From: Chionoecetes opilio
Lineage: Eukaryota; Arthropoda; Malacostraca; Decapoda; Majidae
Reading direction: 5' to 3'
Assembly (NCBI GenBank): GCA_016584305.1
Contig: JACEEZ010003521.1
Coordinates: 60,742 to 124,741 of the forward strand
Length of the DNA stretch: 64,000 nucleotides
The notes beneath the pieces were generated by a model. It did not search any database, was not told the DNA's origin, and saw only the letters and a program-made list of their open reading frames with translations. This document shows, piece by piece, positions 34,276 through 47,317 of the stretch. Within the stretch, counting starts at the first letter, position 1, and every line of letters begins with the position of its first letter. The position numbers were made by a program, and so were the translations under genes.

Positions 34276-34624
34276 TATATACAGCCAAATTCCCAACATC
34301 CGACCTCCAAACATCGACGTTGTCAAAACAACCCACTTTTTTCACCACCAGCACATTGAGTCTGGTTTTGGCCATTTATTTTACTTTGTTTTGTTTTGTT
34401 TTTAGAAAACATTGATTTGTGGCTTTATTTTCATGAAATTTTACTTTCGCGTATACCCGTGATCAGCCTTCAAGAGCTGCATCTTTTATGTGAATACCAT
34501 TTTGTCCTTCGTTTATGGTTACTGTGATATCCGAACATCCGACTATTCAATTATCCGACCTACCTTCGGTCGCCCCAAGGTCAGGATAAAAAAATATATA
34601 ATTAATACTTAGCTGTTATATATT
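34276..34624. other. possible Tigger-like terminus, no gene
   Basis: TACAGCCAAATTCCCAACAT followed by CCGACCTCC (34284 onward) and ATCCGACTATTCAATTATCC (about 34535) resemble the ends of another pogo-type family, but I could not close an element. Confidence 0.35.
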
Positions 34625-35000
34625 CATCTATCTGTATTGCTGGGACTGAAGTGCTGTGAATGTGGGGGCAGGTGTATCCAGCTCCTTTCCTGTGAATACA
34701 GGAGTGAGGCAGGTGCGTCCTTTGCCCCATCACTTTTCAACGCTTGTATGACTGGGTGATTGGACAAGGTTGTAGATCAAGTGATTGTGGAGCATTCCGT
34801 CGGCAACACCAAGATCACTGATCTTGGTTTTTGCCGATGATGCATTACTCTTTGCTGAGTCCGCTGGAGGTCCTGGTGATGGATCTGAGCGCTGCACGAG
34901 GAGGCAAAGCCTTTGTGACTTGAGGTCTCCTGGCTTCAAGACCAAGGTCCAGGTTTTTTTGGAGACTTACTAGATGAAGCAGTACAGTCTGTTCATAGCG
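34625..35000 (+). pseudogene. RTE-like LINE fragment (RT active-site region)
   Basis: A short, twice-truncated piece of the LINE family seen at 36845-39655 and 53797-54788. It includes GVRQ-like sequence before CPITFQRLY and the RT box remnant FADDALLFAESAGG, which holds the two aspartates of the reverse-transcriptase active site. It stops abruptly at about 35000, before a CA microsatellite. Confidence 0.75.
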
Positions 35001-35093
35001 TGCACGTTCATGCACGTTCACCGTGCTCGGTTCATGCGCGCGCGCTAGACCACCCACCACTGGGAGTGGGGGCGCACCGCACGCACACACGGC

Positions 35094-35134
<41 letters not shown>

Positions 35135-35626
35135 CACACCACACCACACACAACACCACACACACACACTACACACCAAAAAAAAACTCTCCGGACTAAA
35201 TAGCGTTTTTACAGTGTTTTCAAAATACCGCGAGTTTCGCGATCCGCCGACGTGGGTCAGGCTATGCCTCCGGAAGAAAGCAAGCGCGAAACTCGGAAGG
35301 GTAGTGTAGTTAACGTGTATTATGAGAGCAAAATAATGCAAATTTTCTTCTTTAATGACGCTTTTCAATCGACGGACTGGAAGGCTTTCCATAAAAAATG
35401 GCTCTTCTTCATCTTCTTGTGACCTGTGTCCCTCGTGCACCGTTGGCCAGAATACTTTCCTTTTCTGTTCATCACTTACATCTATTTACTTTGGCAGTGT
35501 TGCCCCTGTATTGCTACACATTTCTTGAGATACCTCTATCTACAGCACTGTTCCAGTTATTCCTAGCACTCAGATCCATGTGCTTCCCATAGCTGCAACA
35601 CCCACACACACACACACACACAGAAA
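35001..35626. other. CA microsatellite and unassigned sequence
   Basis: CA repeats run from about 35085 to 35172, with CGCGCGCG just before. Apart from a second short CA run at 35600-35622, the remainder shows no gene; frames here are low-complexity. Confidence 0.6.
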
Positions 35627-36840
35627 CCAGACATATTGGGTCTAGTAGAAACGAAGCTGAGTGATTCTGAGGATGTGCCAGTTGGGGAGGGTCAATATAA
35701 TGTATGGAGGAGAAACAGAAATCAGAAAAAGGGAGGTGGTGTAAATGGTTTAACAAGGAGGGATGTGGTAGTAGGGAAAATTGTGGAAAAAGGAGAAGGT
35801 ATGGCAGAGGTGTTTTAAGGTAGAGTTGGTGATGAAAAAGGAAGAATAAAGACTTAGTACTCGTATACGTTCCACCTAAGAACAAATTCCCTGGGGAGAG
35901 AGGAGGTAATGGAGACATGATAAAGACACAAGGCAAATGTTTAAAAGAAGAGATGGAAAATTTATGAACAGATTTGATGGGAAGATTTTAAAACTGCAAA
36001 GAATTTGCTGGGAAGAATGTACACTGAAGGTGGAGAAGACTCAGGGGTGGTACATTGTTGGATTTTGTAATGAATAACAATCATGACTCCGTGGATTAAA
36101 GAGAACACAAGATCAGAGGTAGCGAAGCCATCATGAACTAGATCTACTATTGACGACAGAACTGGAAGTATTAGTAAAGTAAATTATATCAGTGCCCACT
36201 TGGAAAGAGTGACCATGTACTTATTGAATTTGAAGTAAATGATGGCAAAAAAGATTGAGAAGAGAAGAACACAGATAGGAAGATACAATTAGGAAAAGCA
36301 ACTTTGGGACGGATTAGAACATTTTTGTCGGAGAAACAGGTTTGACTGGGGAGTAGTTCCATGCCGCAAGAGTACCCTAGAAAAAAATGTGTGTGAGTTT
36401 CATCCGAATTTTACACAGAAGAATAAATAGTTATGTTTCCAAGGATAGTTTATCAAGAAAAGCAAAAAAATGAATGTTTTACGAAAATGTGACTTAAGCA
36501 GACTAGAAGGAGAAAAAACATGGAATAGTTGGAGAAAAAAGGATGTAATCAACTTTGGGAGAGTAAAAACAACTAGAAATGAATATGTAGAATCCGAAGA
36601 GAAGAAAAAGTAACTATGGGCGAAATATAATAGAAAAATGTAGAACGAACCGAACTTTTCTATAGATTATACAATGGAAAAATGAAAAACAAGGAAGGAA
36701 TAGATAAAGCTGAAAGGTAGAAAGGCATAGTGTATGAAGAAAATGCATTACAACGGCCGAGGTGTGAATAAGTGCTTACAGACTGTATTTACAAGAGAAA
36801 GTGAATTTAAAACGAAAAATATAATACAAAAGAAAATATA
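35627..36840 (+). pseudogene. CR1-like LINE, segment 1 (endonuclease)
   Basis: First part of a LINE whose segments continue at 39656-40862 and 47425-48921. The start reads PDILGLVETKLSDSEDV, the glutamate-containing motif of an AP-type endonuclease, followed by WRRNRNQKKGGGV. Endonuclease and linker regions are then heavily frameshifted to 36840. A minus-strand LINE interrupts it here. Its start is 5-prime truncated or simply unrecognised upstream of 35627. Confidence 0.7.
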
Positions 36841-36844
36841 ATCA

Positions 36845-39655
36845 TCAATCTTGGGGGCATACCTGGGGGACGCGTCGCCCTCGCCCACCCTACGACGCCA
36901 CTCCCGGTGGTCACCAGCGCGAGTGTCCCTGCAGGCTCCTTTCCCATACAAGCAGCTCTCGCAAGAAAACGCAACTGCCCCAGCCACGAGCCTTGTGGGC
37001 GCCCCCCTGGCTTCCTCACGCCGGAGTGTCTCTTACAGATACAACCGCGATGGGAGGATCGGTTTTCAGGGTAGCGTCCACATGCCCATATAGCCGATAG
37101 TTGCGCTGACGGGACTATGCAGGTAATAGGCCCTCGATTCCATCTCACGGTGGCAATCGCTGATTTGACACGGGGGGAGCGTGGAATCATCCCATCGATA
37201 CCCATGATTCTGCGAAGACACTTTTACCAAGGCATTGATTAGTCTCTTCAAGTCACTATTTAGTTTTCCATGTCTCCCACAAACATAGAGTAAAAACAGG
37301 GATCACAAGCGATTTGAAGATCCGATCTTTTGTCCTCCCTGCACAGGTAACGACAAACCCAAATACTCCCCTGAGCGAGTCCATAACACCGTGGCTCTGC
37401 CAATCCGCCGTAAGACTTCTTGAACGTGACCTGCCCGTCATTATGGACTGCGCTACCAAGTATGTAAACTTTCCAAGCTCTCAATGTCCTCAGCCACACA
37501 CATTGAACAGACTGACTGTACTGCTTCATCTAGTAAGTCTCTCAACACCTGGACCTGGGTCTTGAGCCAGGAACCTCAAGTCCCAAAGGCTTTGCCTCCT
37601 CGTGCAGCGCCTCGAGAGCCATCACCAGGACCTCCCGCGACTCAGCCACAGAATTACTGCTCATCGCAAAAACAGATCATGATCTTGGTTGTTGCCAATT
37701 GGATGCTCCAACAATCACTTTGATCTACAACCTTGTCCAATTACCCAGTCCATACAAGCGTTGAATAAGTGATGGGGGCAAGGACGCACCCTTTGCCTCA
37801 CTCCTGTATTCACAGGAAAGCAAGCCGGATACACCTGCCCAACAACTTCACAGCACTCTCAGTCCAGAATACAGCCCAGATTATCAACCAATAGTCCTTG
37901 CCGGGAATCCCTCGAAGTCTCAGAAAGATCCCAGAGTACTCACATGCACTTGAGTCAAACGCCTTCTTGAGATCAACATAGCTGCAAGCATCCTGTCGAA
38001 ACTCACGTCGGCGTTCCACCAGAGACACTACGCGCTAGGATAACTGTCCGTTGTTGACTTACCATGCGTGAACCCAGACTGCTGAGGTCTCTGATGCTTC
38101 CCAGAGGGCTGCCAATCCGTTGTCCAGCAATAGATGGGCAAGCACCTGCCTGGGGTACTCTGAGCAGTGTAATACCGCGGTAAATTTGTTGCAGTCCTGA
38201 CGGTCCCCTTTCCCTTTTCCAGGATTAGGGACGACCAGCCCCTTTTTCCAGTCAGGAGGAATGGCACCTGATTGCCACACGGCAGTCAGACAGCCATGCA
38301 CCGTGGATCATGGCCTCACCCAGCTTTGAGACCTCCGCACTGTATTACAACACCACTGCCTTTCCACCCGCTCAACTTTGCGCTACAGCTCTCGGACTTC
38401 GTCAAGAGAGGGTGCGCTTCGTCAATGGGAGGATCGGCTCACTGCCGTAACCCCGTGGTGTGAAGCTGCTCAGTTGGAGGATCCCGTGACGAACTGCCCA
38501 AAGTCTCAGCCCAACGAGCCATCTGCCCATCCATGTCCGACACTGAGGCGCCCCATCGCCTGTTCGAATAGCACTCCCCCGATAAGGGAACTTGGACGGA
38601 GCTTCTTCAGGGCTCGGTAGGCGGGTCGGAGGTCATTAGCGTTCAAATGACCCCGACATCCTCGCGAGACTCCTGACCTACCTCTCCTTGGCTCTCCCCA
38701 GGAGGGTTCTAGTCCGCGTGACTAGAGCCCTGTGCTGAGTCCCCGGTTCCCACCCAGCCTGGCAGCGCGCTCTCCTCGATTTTCTCCAGCGTCTTCCGTC
38801 GAGACAAAACCACGCCTTGGACCTCGGCTCTCCCCAATACACTCCTTGGCAGCCTGTAGAGTTTCACGTTTGAAGGTATCCCACACCGTTCTACAGGGTC
38901 CCCGAGAGCACCGAGCACATCAAAACCGATTTGAGACTTGCCACCGCACTACTCATTCAATCGGGCACATGTCAAGTCCTTCAGTTTCCAAGATAACACA
39001 CAGTATGGGTTACCTCTTGAGATTCCTTCTGGACTTGACATGAAGCTAAGTATAGCAAACAACAAGTCGGATCTGTTCCAAAGAACTCAGCACTCCGGTA
39101 ACCCCTGCAGTTCTGGGGATCCTCCAACGAGTGTCTAACGAGGATGTGGTCGATCTCCTTTGCTACCCCTCCGGCATTACTATAATACCATGTCCAGCGG
39201 TGCAGCTCTTGTCTCTGATACCAAGAACCTGCAATTCTCAACCTTCTGGGACCTTGTAAAGGTTCGAAGCAGCGACTGTTTAGTGTTGTTCTGGTACCAG
39301 GAGCCATAGGGACCAACACTACTCGTAGCCATCTCTCACAGGCCAGTAGTAGCAGTGAGTCGCGCCAAGACAATATGTGTGTCCCAGGAGGACCTGTCTA
39401 ATACAGTCGAGTTTGGCGTAGACATCTCCTTCTCTCAGTTTTATGCATCTCGGTAGGAGCGTACACAGCAACAGAGACATGAAACCCAGAGTGTGTTTCA
39501 TCCTCACCCGCATTATACCTCATCAACACGAGTACCTCAACACTGACGGCTGCAGTTTGCTTGAGGATGCCTATAGCTACACGGTGACCATTTGCTCATG
39601 CCGGACAGTAGTAGGTGTAACCCCCACTGCTAGTCTCGCCACTGCCAGGCCTCCT
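36845..39655 (-). pseudogene. RTE-like LINE, nearly complete but broken
   Basis: A minus-strand LINE inserted into the CR1-like LINE. Read from 39655 down: endonuclease piece with HTLGFMSLLLCTLLPR, then RIAGSWYQRQELHRWTWYY and GGVAKEIDHILV (a conserved endonuclease region), linker, then RT pieces AYVDLKKAFDS-like residues (here CSYVDLKKAFDSS, about 37960), ADDA-region remnants, and the C-terminal RPQGSWLGQ (about 36990). The 3-prime end reads TGATGATTAT, consistent with a short-repeat tail as in RTE elements. Many frameshifts. It shares the C-terminal region with 54158-54781 and is older or noisier than that copy. Confidence 0.8.
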
Positions 39656-40862
39656 CGTGCTCAGAGAGGATAAATTGATAAGACCATAAAGGTACGTAAA
39701 AGCTAATGGAAAGTAAAGAATGTGAGAAAAGCCCCGGTCCAGATGAGTGTTGAATTGGATAATGAAGAGTGCAGTAACCAATAGCAGGAAAGTTACATAT
39801 TGTAATTGAGAGTTTCACTCAAAAGAGAGCAGAGTCCCGTTTGATTGGAAAAGAGCACATATTTGTGCCAATTCACAAAGGAGGAGACAAAGAAGAACCA
39901 TTAAATTACAGTCAGATATCATTAACAAGCATAGTGGGCAAAAACTGTGTGAAAAAATTGTGAAGGACAGACATGATTGAAATATTGGAAGAGCAACACG
40001 AACTCGCAGGTGGCCCGTTTGTATTTAGAGGAGGAATGTCATGTACAGGTTGAAGTTCCCAAACTCCGGTAAAAAAAAAAAAACAAAAAAAAAAAAACAT
40101 TCCCAGATCTCGGCAACACCCAAAACTCTGCTACATGGTTCCGGATTTTCCAAAACACGGCAGAACACCCCAAAACCCCTTCGCGTGTTTTTGCCGGGTC
40201 GGAGGCCGCTAGGGTTGCCACCACACTAGGCCGCTTGGTTTCTCCCCGCCGATTTGTTTTTGTTGTTAATTGTGTCATTGGTGTTTGTGACTGTAAGTTG
40301 TGTACACTGTTATTTTGTTGTAATTATACAGGTCTGTTATTGGTATTATGGCTTCCCAAACTCCAGGAACACCTACTGGTGAAGTGGGAAAAGAAAGGAA
40401 TAACAATGTGTTAATATTTCTGAGAAACTTGACATTTTGAAAGAAGTTGGAATGGAAGCTTTTTTTCCTCCCGCCTTAATATATTCTAAGTTTCTAAAAG
40501 TCGGAAATTCCATTACTCGGCTCGCGCTGGTCCTAGGTTGCCGAGTTTGGGAACTTCACCTGTTACAACGAATTGATTAAGTTTTACTCCGAGAGTGATC
40601 GGTGACACAGAAAGGAGAGGGGTGGGTCGATTTGCATTATATGTACTTGGACCTAAAGAAGGCATTTGACAGAGGTACCGTCATAAGAGACTGCTCTGGA
40701 AGCTAGACATTAGGAGGGATTGAAGGGTGTTTGCTGAAGTGGATGAAAGACTTTTTGAGCAACAGAGAGATGAGAAACAGTAATAAAGTCAAAGTCAGAA
40801 TGTTGGCATTGTGATAAGTGAGTTCCTCAAGGATCAGTATTGGCCCCAGTGAGTTCTTGGGC
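39656..40862 (+). pseudogene. CR1-like LINE, segment 2 (RT palm, interrupted by a Tigger MITE)
   Basis: Resumes after the RTE-like insertion with SPGPDE-like residues (about 39732) and VPIHKGGDKEEPLN (about 39870), standard RT motifs. A TA-flanked element splits it at 40046-40562. After that come YLDLKKAFDRG (about 40650), KWMKDFLSNREMR (about 40740) and PQGSVLAP-like residues (about 40827). It stops at the 8-bp-duplication element that begins at 40863. Confidence 0.8.
40046..40562. mobile_element. Tigger element remnant with CENP-B-like N-terminus
   Basis: The ends CAGGTTGAAGTTCCCAAACTC and, reverse complemented, CAGGTGAAGTTCCCAAACTCG, are inverted repeats next to TA. Inside, near 40348-40450, a start codon opens MASQTPGTPTGEVGKERNN, and after one frameshift EKLDILKEVG, matching the helix-turn-helix start of pogo/Tigger transposases. 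So this is an internally deleted Tigger copy with evidence of its parent. Confidence 0.85.
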
Positions 40863-40954
40863 CATAAGACCACTGTAACCTGGGCCTGACTGCGCACGTA
40901 ATTATCGGTCCTGTCGCACAAGGGCCTGAAGTCGGAGGGCCGCTCGGAATTCAT

Positions 40955-40978
40955 ATATTATATATATATATTTATATA

Positions 40979-41041
<63 letters not shown>
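40955..41041. repeat. TA microsatellite, insertion target
   Basis: A TA dinucleotide run precedes the Sola-like element; TA repeats also follow it (45987-46065), so the element landed within one TA tract and split it. Confidence 0.9.
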
Positions 41042-41044
<3 letters not shown>

Positions 41045-44000
41045 GCGCCGGCGTTTAGAAAGGGAGCTAAGCGCCATTCTCTTGAAAATTGCTTTTTTGG
41101 TACCAATCGACGCGTTTCACATGCTCAATCCATTGGTGTCCCTTAGCACCTCATAGCTCCCAAGCTGTAAGGCTGAGAATTGATCTTTCAGAACATTCAT
41201 TAGCAATGGCACTCTTTTTTTCCAGCCTCTTTTCAAGTGTGTTTTATGTCCCGCAGTCTGCATGAATTCACTTTCTAAGCTTGCGAGCTGCGGCCCACCA
41301 ATGAAGAATGCAGCGTGTGCGCCGCGGCGTTCTCATTGGGCTCGCGCTGCCACCCTCACCACCCACGCTCCGCAATATGGCAGCTTTAAACAGATGTCAG
41401 GTTCGGAACGTCTCCTGCTATACTTGCGCTAATTCTCCAATTTTCTCCCAAAGAGTAAGTAAACTGCAATAAAATCCTTTTTATAATATAGACATCGGCA
41501 GGAAGGTTTTTGGGGTATAAAGTTTTCATATGGTATTAGTGCATATTGATGGGGAAAGTGGTGGTGTGTCGGTTGTGACGCTAATGCGCTGACCATATAG
41601 ACCACAATAGACCACAATTATACCACACATGACCAATACTAGAGGGGACATGGGCCTGTGTGGAGTAGGGGGGAGGCCCGAGGAGTGCTGCTTGCAAGTT
41701 TTCATACAATGCCTTAGCTGCGTAGCTGAAGCTCATCTTGGAAAAGCGTCACCCTCATTAATGTCCAAGAATTTTGTGCTTTTACTGTCTAGTACCGAGT
41801 GAAATCCTATGAATTTATTATTTAAACACAGTTTACTGGGACGTTTTGGAAACATTTATGAGACGGTAAGTGGTTTACTGGGTGTAAAGTGGTCGTAAAA
41901 TGCCTTCGGACTTCCGGGCGATGCCCTGTGATTCATTTTAATGGTAAGAAAATAGGTTAAAACCCTTTCACGCCGAAAAGTTTTAATAGTTTGTTTCGGC
42001 CACGTGCGACATCAGTCTGGGGGCTCTCTAACGAGGCTGCGCGTAATAGCCGACTCTGCGGCGAATGTTTTGGTTATTTAATCAATTTTCACACAACCAC
42101 GATTATTCTTTTTTCCTGGCATTTTATAAAATTATATCGTTGGTTTCGCAGATATTATTCTGCCTTATGAAAGACAAAAATAACAAGAATACATGTAAAT
42201 AGCGGAGTTTTTACGACTAGAAAAAACATTGAGTAAAAGAAGAAATAAGAAATATTTACGTTCACCACATTCGTAGCTCGATATTCCTGAGTCAACTTTG
42301 TATGGCTTATATGCCAATAAGAGCGGAATTTTATGAGGATTCCCAACTCTACCATTAGAATTTTCATATGGCCAGTAGTTCTTGAGAAAATCTTAGAAAG
42401 ATTCTGATGAGATGAGAAAAGATGAGAAAAGGTCCTTGATAAAAATTTTTTACACCGTAAAAAAGTAGGCATGCTCTTTTTACCATTTTTTATGTTAAAA
42501 AACCGAGTGTATTGCCATTATGATTTTTTTTGTAACGGTAGAAATAGGGTCATGTAATTTTTAAAACTTTTTCGGTGAAAAAACCGTTGTAAATGTTGTT
42601 ATAAAAAATATTAATTAATATTTGTACGGGTAAAAAAAACATTTTGATGGTCTTATAAAAAGTTTTTAAACCGTCAAGACAAATATGCATGTTATTTTTT
42701 ATAAAAATTTGATTATGTGTAAAAAACCAGTGCCATTCCCATTATGTTTTTTTTTTTTATGGTAGAAAATAGGTTGTGGAATAACAAAAATTGTGAAAAG
42801 GTACCTAACCTTTATAACCTTGATTAAAACTTTGAGGTTGGTTAATGTACCGTATTATACTGTAATTTCCCTATTTTCTCCTCAATCAATAGTGTGTTAC
42901 AAAATATTTTTCTAATGAAGATGTAATACGGTGGTTAACTTCAACCTAGTGTTTTAACGTGCATACGATTGCTTGTTTTCAGTGTAACTCATATTAAGGA
43001 ATATTTTGAAGGTACGTTTTGGCATCATAGACAGACACTGAGGCAGTCCCGATGAAGTGCCAAAGTGTACTGATCCCCACATCATTCCCGCTGTGATGCT
43101 TTCATGGAGCCATGCCTGCAACGGCAAAAGTCGTTCCTTCCACTGCCCTCCGAACATGGTGTACGTCGGCTTTTCATAGGATGGTAGTCATCATTCAGCA
43201 TGATGCCTAGAACGAGTTCATCGAACTTCAGCGGCAATGGTACACACTCGTCTAGAGCCAAGTGATCATTGACGTGGACTTTGAAGGCTTTGACCATGAA
43301 GGCTTTCTACCATGGGATTCCTGAGTTTGGGGAAAGTGGTGACAGTGACGATGTCGCTGGCAAACCAGTGGAGCCGACACGAGTGCCAATGTCCCCTACC
43401 GGTAGTCCCCAGAGAACGTCCTGCCAGGTCCCAGTGCTGATCCTCCTACACTACACTGAAACTGACGAAGCCGAGTAAGGGAAGTCACAGTGACGAAGAG
43501 CTGCTTCCGACGGATTGAAATAACTCGTGTGCCCCAAAAAGGCATGAGCGTGAGGCAAAATCAGCACAGTGGGTTTTTGTTTGTTACGGCTAAGAAGAGG
43601 AGCAACTTAGGTCAAGCCTACAGAGTTACAAACGAAGACAATGATGCAGGCGAAGACTTTAGGACCTCCCTGTGACGACGGCTGCTTCACTAAGCTGGGT
43701 CAAGGAGGCTGCCACAGGACAAATCTTCCAAATCGTTCTGGACATAGGCGACTATGACAAGCAGAACCACACCTACAATCCCTGATAAAAGAAGTTGCCA
43801 TCAGGGAGCGACGATTGCGGGAACACAAGTCGTAGAAGCAGGACCTATGATACTTGTGAAGGCTGCGGTACACAGAAACCCGTGTGGTGTCGTAGTGCCT
43901 TCATGTCCCTTCATGGCATTACCCGGAAGAATTACAGATCCTCAATTGCAAGCGATTTTATCCCCCACAGGAACACCCACCCAGGCGAAGGGGGCTGACG

Positions 44001-45986
44001 GGTAACTCCAAAAAGTATTGTTGGTCCACCCTTGGACCACGTTCATGAACTATTGGCAATCTAGTGTAACTGCAGCCATTATTCACGGGCCCATAGCCCG
44101 CAAAACCGCCGATATTTGGAGACTGGCCTAACAATAACCGGAATTGCATGCAAATTATGTTCCTGTGGATGAAGACCACTTACACAGGGGAAGGGTGCGT
44201 TAGTCCCCCAATTTTAACGACTGTGGTTCACCGAGGACTACAACATTGTTATTTAGGCCCCCAAAGACAGATCTCTGCACCGTTGTGAGCTCCTAAAGTC
44301 GACCATTGCGCATAAGGAGACGCAGGAAGTTAATGTTGATGCCGACATCAAAACCCTGGATGACCCACCCAGAAGCTCGCAGAGGAGGTACAGCAGCTGT
44401 TATCGTCGGCAGAAAAGGAGAAGTCGTTGGTGGCCCCCCCTGACGTCACAGCTCCGGACTATTTGCATGATCTCCAGCAGACCCATCCCTTGTCCTCGTC
44501 TGCATACATTGTTGCCTATTATAAGTCGGAAGATGTGGGATTTTACAACTTCTGTGTCTACGACTTAACAGAAAAAAGGCACATTATGTTTGGCAGGATT
44601 GGTATGACGGCAAGGAGGGGCTCTGACGAAATTGGTAGCTGCATCTTGGAAGTGGCTTTGACTCTGAGCTTCCGACCCTGGCAACCATTCAAGCCCTCAG
44701 ATATTTTGCGATAATTGTGCCGGTCAAATAAGAACAGCAACATTCTTCCGTCATGCCCTCCGTCTCATTCACGCTCTAACTCTGCTGGACAAGGTGGAGT
44801 TGGTGTTCATGGTTCCGGGCCACTCCTTCCTACCGTGTGACAGGGCATTTGGCCAATATTGAGAGAAAATACGCAATGTCCGCCACATCTACTCTCCAAC
44901 TGATTACATCAGATCCTCCCGAAAGGCAGTTGGGGAGGAAATAATGTAACTGTCATGGAGAGGACTGATTTTTATGATCTCCGCGCGTTGAAGTCCGCCT
45001 GCACTTTGCGCCGTACCCAATCTGTTGGGTTTGCTAAGGCCCCGGCAGCTCGTCGTCGATGCCAGTCCCGGAGGGCTATGTGATGAAGAACACGTATAAC
45101 TTCGACGGGCGACGGATGGGGTTGATAACGAGTGCGCTGATGCCCCGGGCATGTCCCCTACCAAGCCCCACTCTTCAATTGGCCAACGGGAACTCCCACT
45201 AAAGTATGCTGCTAGTGTGAGGCTGGCCCCATCCAAACTACGGGATCTCCGTCTGCTGGGGGTCAACCTGTTGGAACCAACTGGTCGTGCCTGGCTGGAG
45301 AATGTGGTTCACCTCGCGGGCCAAAGCTCCCCCAAGCACAAGAAATGACAGTGATGAAGAAGACGTCGACGATCCCGCGGATGTCATCAATGGAGTAATG
45401 TTTCCCTGTCACCCGGCTACCGTCAGCGGCGGACACGTCGATAGATGTAAAAACAAAAAAAAAAAAAGAAACAAGCAGACGACACAATAATCAAACATTG
45501 TCTTTTCTTTTTACCTTATCAGAAATTTTAACATTAGCCGTTTTTTATGTTTATTTTTGTGTATATACTGTTGTAAAAGGTGCTAACAATGCTTTTCTAC
45601 GTTACACTTTTTTTTTACTTAACCTGAAGTAGGACCAATGGTTCTGGGCATATTGGGAAATGGTCTGAATTTACTTGAAACACTAAATTTTGACATTTTT
45701 ATTGGTTTATTGGGGTTGGGTGACCTTTTTTGGTCATTTTTGCAACTTTTTGAAGTGGATATTTTTGCTGAAGTGCACGTTACACTTAAAAGGGCAACTT
45801 TGAAAATTATTAGCTGTATTACCCACTGTTATAACCACTGTTTAATAGCGTTGGTGAAAGTTTCATGAAAATCTATCGAACCGCTTTTTGAAATGGCACT
45901 GTTTTTTGAAATCGCCAAACTTTGAAGGCGATTTTCTTCAGCTTTTTGAAAATGGCGCTTAGCCCCTTTTCTACACGCGCCGCCTC
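41042..45986 (+). mobile_element. 4.9-kb DNA transposon, Sola-like
   Basis: The left end GAGGCGCCGGCGTTTAGAAA and, reverse complemented, the right end GAGGCGGCGCGTGTAGAAAA, agree over about 38 bases (both ending GCTAAGCGCCATT). It sits in a TA run; the duplication is therefore undefined, though a 4-bp ATAT is possible. The interior has an AT-rich 5-prime part (41700-42900) with two other repeats (a copy of the 5804-6013 region at 42150-42390) and a degenerate plus-strand transposase at about 43270-45350. Sola is offered from transposase motif style and TIR start; it is not proven. Confidence 0.7.
43270..45350 (+). pseudogene. DDE-type transposase remnant of the 41042 element
   Basis: A plus-strand coding relic with many stops. 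Pieces in order: zinc-ribbon-like YDTCEGCGTQKPVWCRSAF (about 43843-43900); a segment with RRGSDEIGSCILEVAL (about 44614-44660); a catalytic-type IFCDNCAGQ (about 44700-44726), whose aspartate is in the position of a D-N-C-x-G-Q motif; ALTLLDKVELVFMVPGHSFL and PCDRAFG (about 44775-44850), which holds another conserved aspartate. This motif order is that of transposases often annotated with DUF7869-like domains in arthropods and of Sola elements; I could not check which. Alternatively it is a related but different DDE family. Confidence 0.65.
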
Positions 45987-46065
45987 ATATATATATATAT
46001 ATAATATATATAATATATATATATATCATATATATATATATATATATAATATATATATTATATAT

Positions 46066-46543
46066 TACGGATCATATAGACTTGGTTTATCAGTATATAT
46101 GATATACAGTAAGTAATCTTCGAAAATGTTTGTTCTATAATATTATCAAATAAAAAACAGAAAAACACGGTAAAGAAATGATGCATTACGAGACTCGTGA
46201 AGAATATGCATGACTTTAATACAGGAGAACCTCGTTTAACCGGCATTTAAAACAACGCAAGCCTCAAAAAACGGCACTAAGCGTCCCAGGCTTTTTTTTT
46301 GTTTTTTTCTTTTTTGGGAATGTAAACCTCTGGACTCTCTTCCTGTTTCTTAATTTTCCACTTGTTCCTATGACTTACATCTTTGTCAAACGAATAGTAC
46401 AGACACTCCCGAACTAAATTGGCTTCACCTCCCTTTTTTATTTATTCTCTTACCGTCTTCTTTATAGGGACTGGCAACTAAGCGTGTTCTTTGTGGTTAA
46501 CCCATTTTTGTTCTTGCCCTTGGCCGGTTTTCCTTGTGATGGG

Positions 46544-46577
<34 letters not shown>

Positions 46578-47317
46578 ATTTTGGGGCCGATTCCATAAGA
46601 GTAACTCTCAAAACAACGGAATAATGATTTATCCGGTAAAAATTTTGGAACATGCGCTCCCCCCACCCCCCGCGGTGCGGATAAAAACTAGGTTCTCCTG
46701 TATTCACTCACTCTTCGCCATTTAAAACTTTTTGGAGTCAACTTTTATCATGAAGGGTAATCAATAGAAGCGCAATTTTATTACCTTCCGATTGCTATAT
46801 TCGTTATCTCATAAATAAATGAATTAGAACCATGCATGAGATTAGCGTTAACTAAATAAATAAAATCATCAATCTGGTAAATTTTCCCCGATTGAAGAGG
46901 TTAATTTATTTAGTCAACGCTATTTATACATGGTACTATTCAAATTTTATCAGAAAAACGAAATATATAGTAAATAAATAACATCATCAAATAGGGAAAA
47001 TTACCCAATTGATGATTTTATTTATTTATTTAACACTAATTTATGCATGGTTCTAATTAATTTATCAGATAACGAAATATAGCAATGGAAAGCTAATAAA
47101 ATTGCGCTTCTATTGATACCCTTCATGATAAAAGTTGACTCTCAAAGTTTTAAATGGCGAGGAGTTAAGTGAATATTAAGTTCATGCATATTTCTTCATA
47201 GTCTCGTAATGGCATTTCTTTAGCGTGTTTTACTGTTTTTTCTTTGATAATATTATAGAACAAACATTTACGAAGATTACAGTATATCATATATACCGAT
47301 AAAGCAGTCTATATGAT
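46066..47317. mobile_element. foldback element with inverted arms
   Basis: Bases 46066-46220 plus 46703-46810 equal the reverse complement of about 47080-47317 (for example ATCATATAGAC on the left and GTCTATATGAT on the right; TGTTCTATAATATTATCAAA appears in both). The central part contains several AATAAATAAA/TTTATTTATT blocks that also pair. A MITE (46222-46700) interrupts the left arm. Half of another copy is at 33385-34275. Confidence 0.8.
46222..46700. mobile_element. pogo-like TA-MITE, ACAGGAGAACCTCG family, copy B
   Basis: Ends CAGGAGAACCTCGTTTAACC and GGTTCTCCTG, flanked by TA (46220-46221, 46701-46702); the flanking foldback arm is exactly rejoined by removing it. The interior carries the LINE 3-prime tail sequence (CTTTATAGGGACTGGCAACT at about 46461) followed by an A-run. 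Confidence 0.9.

Noticed and set aside
34845..35203. Open frames with Cys-Val or Thr-His repeats
   Set aside because: They translate a CA/GT microsatellite.
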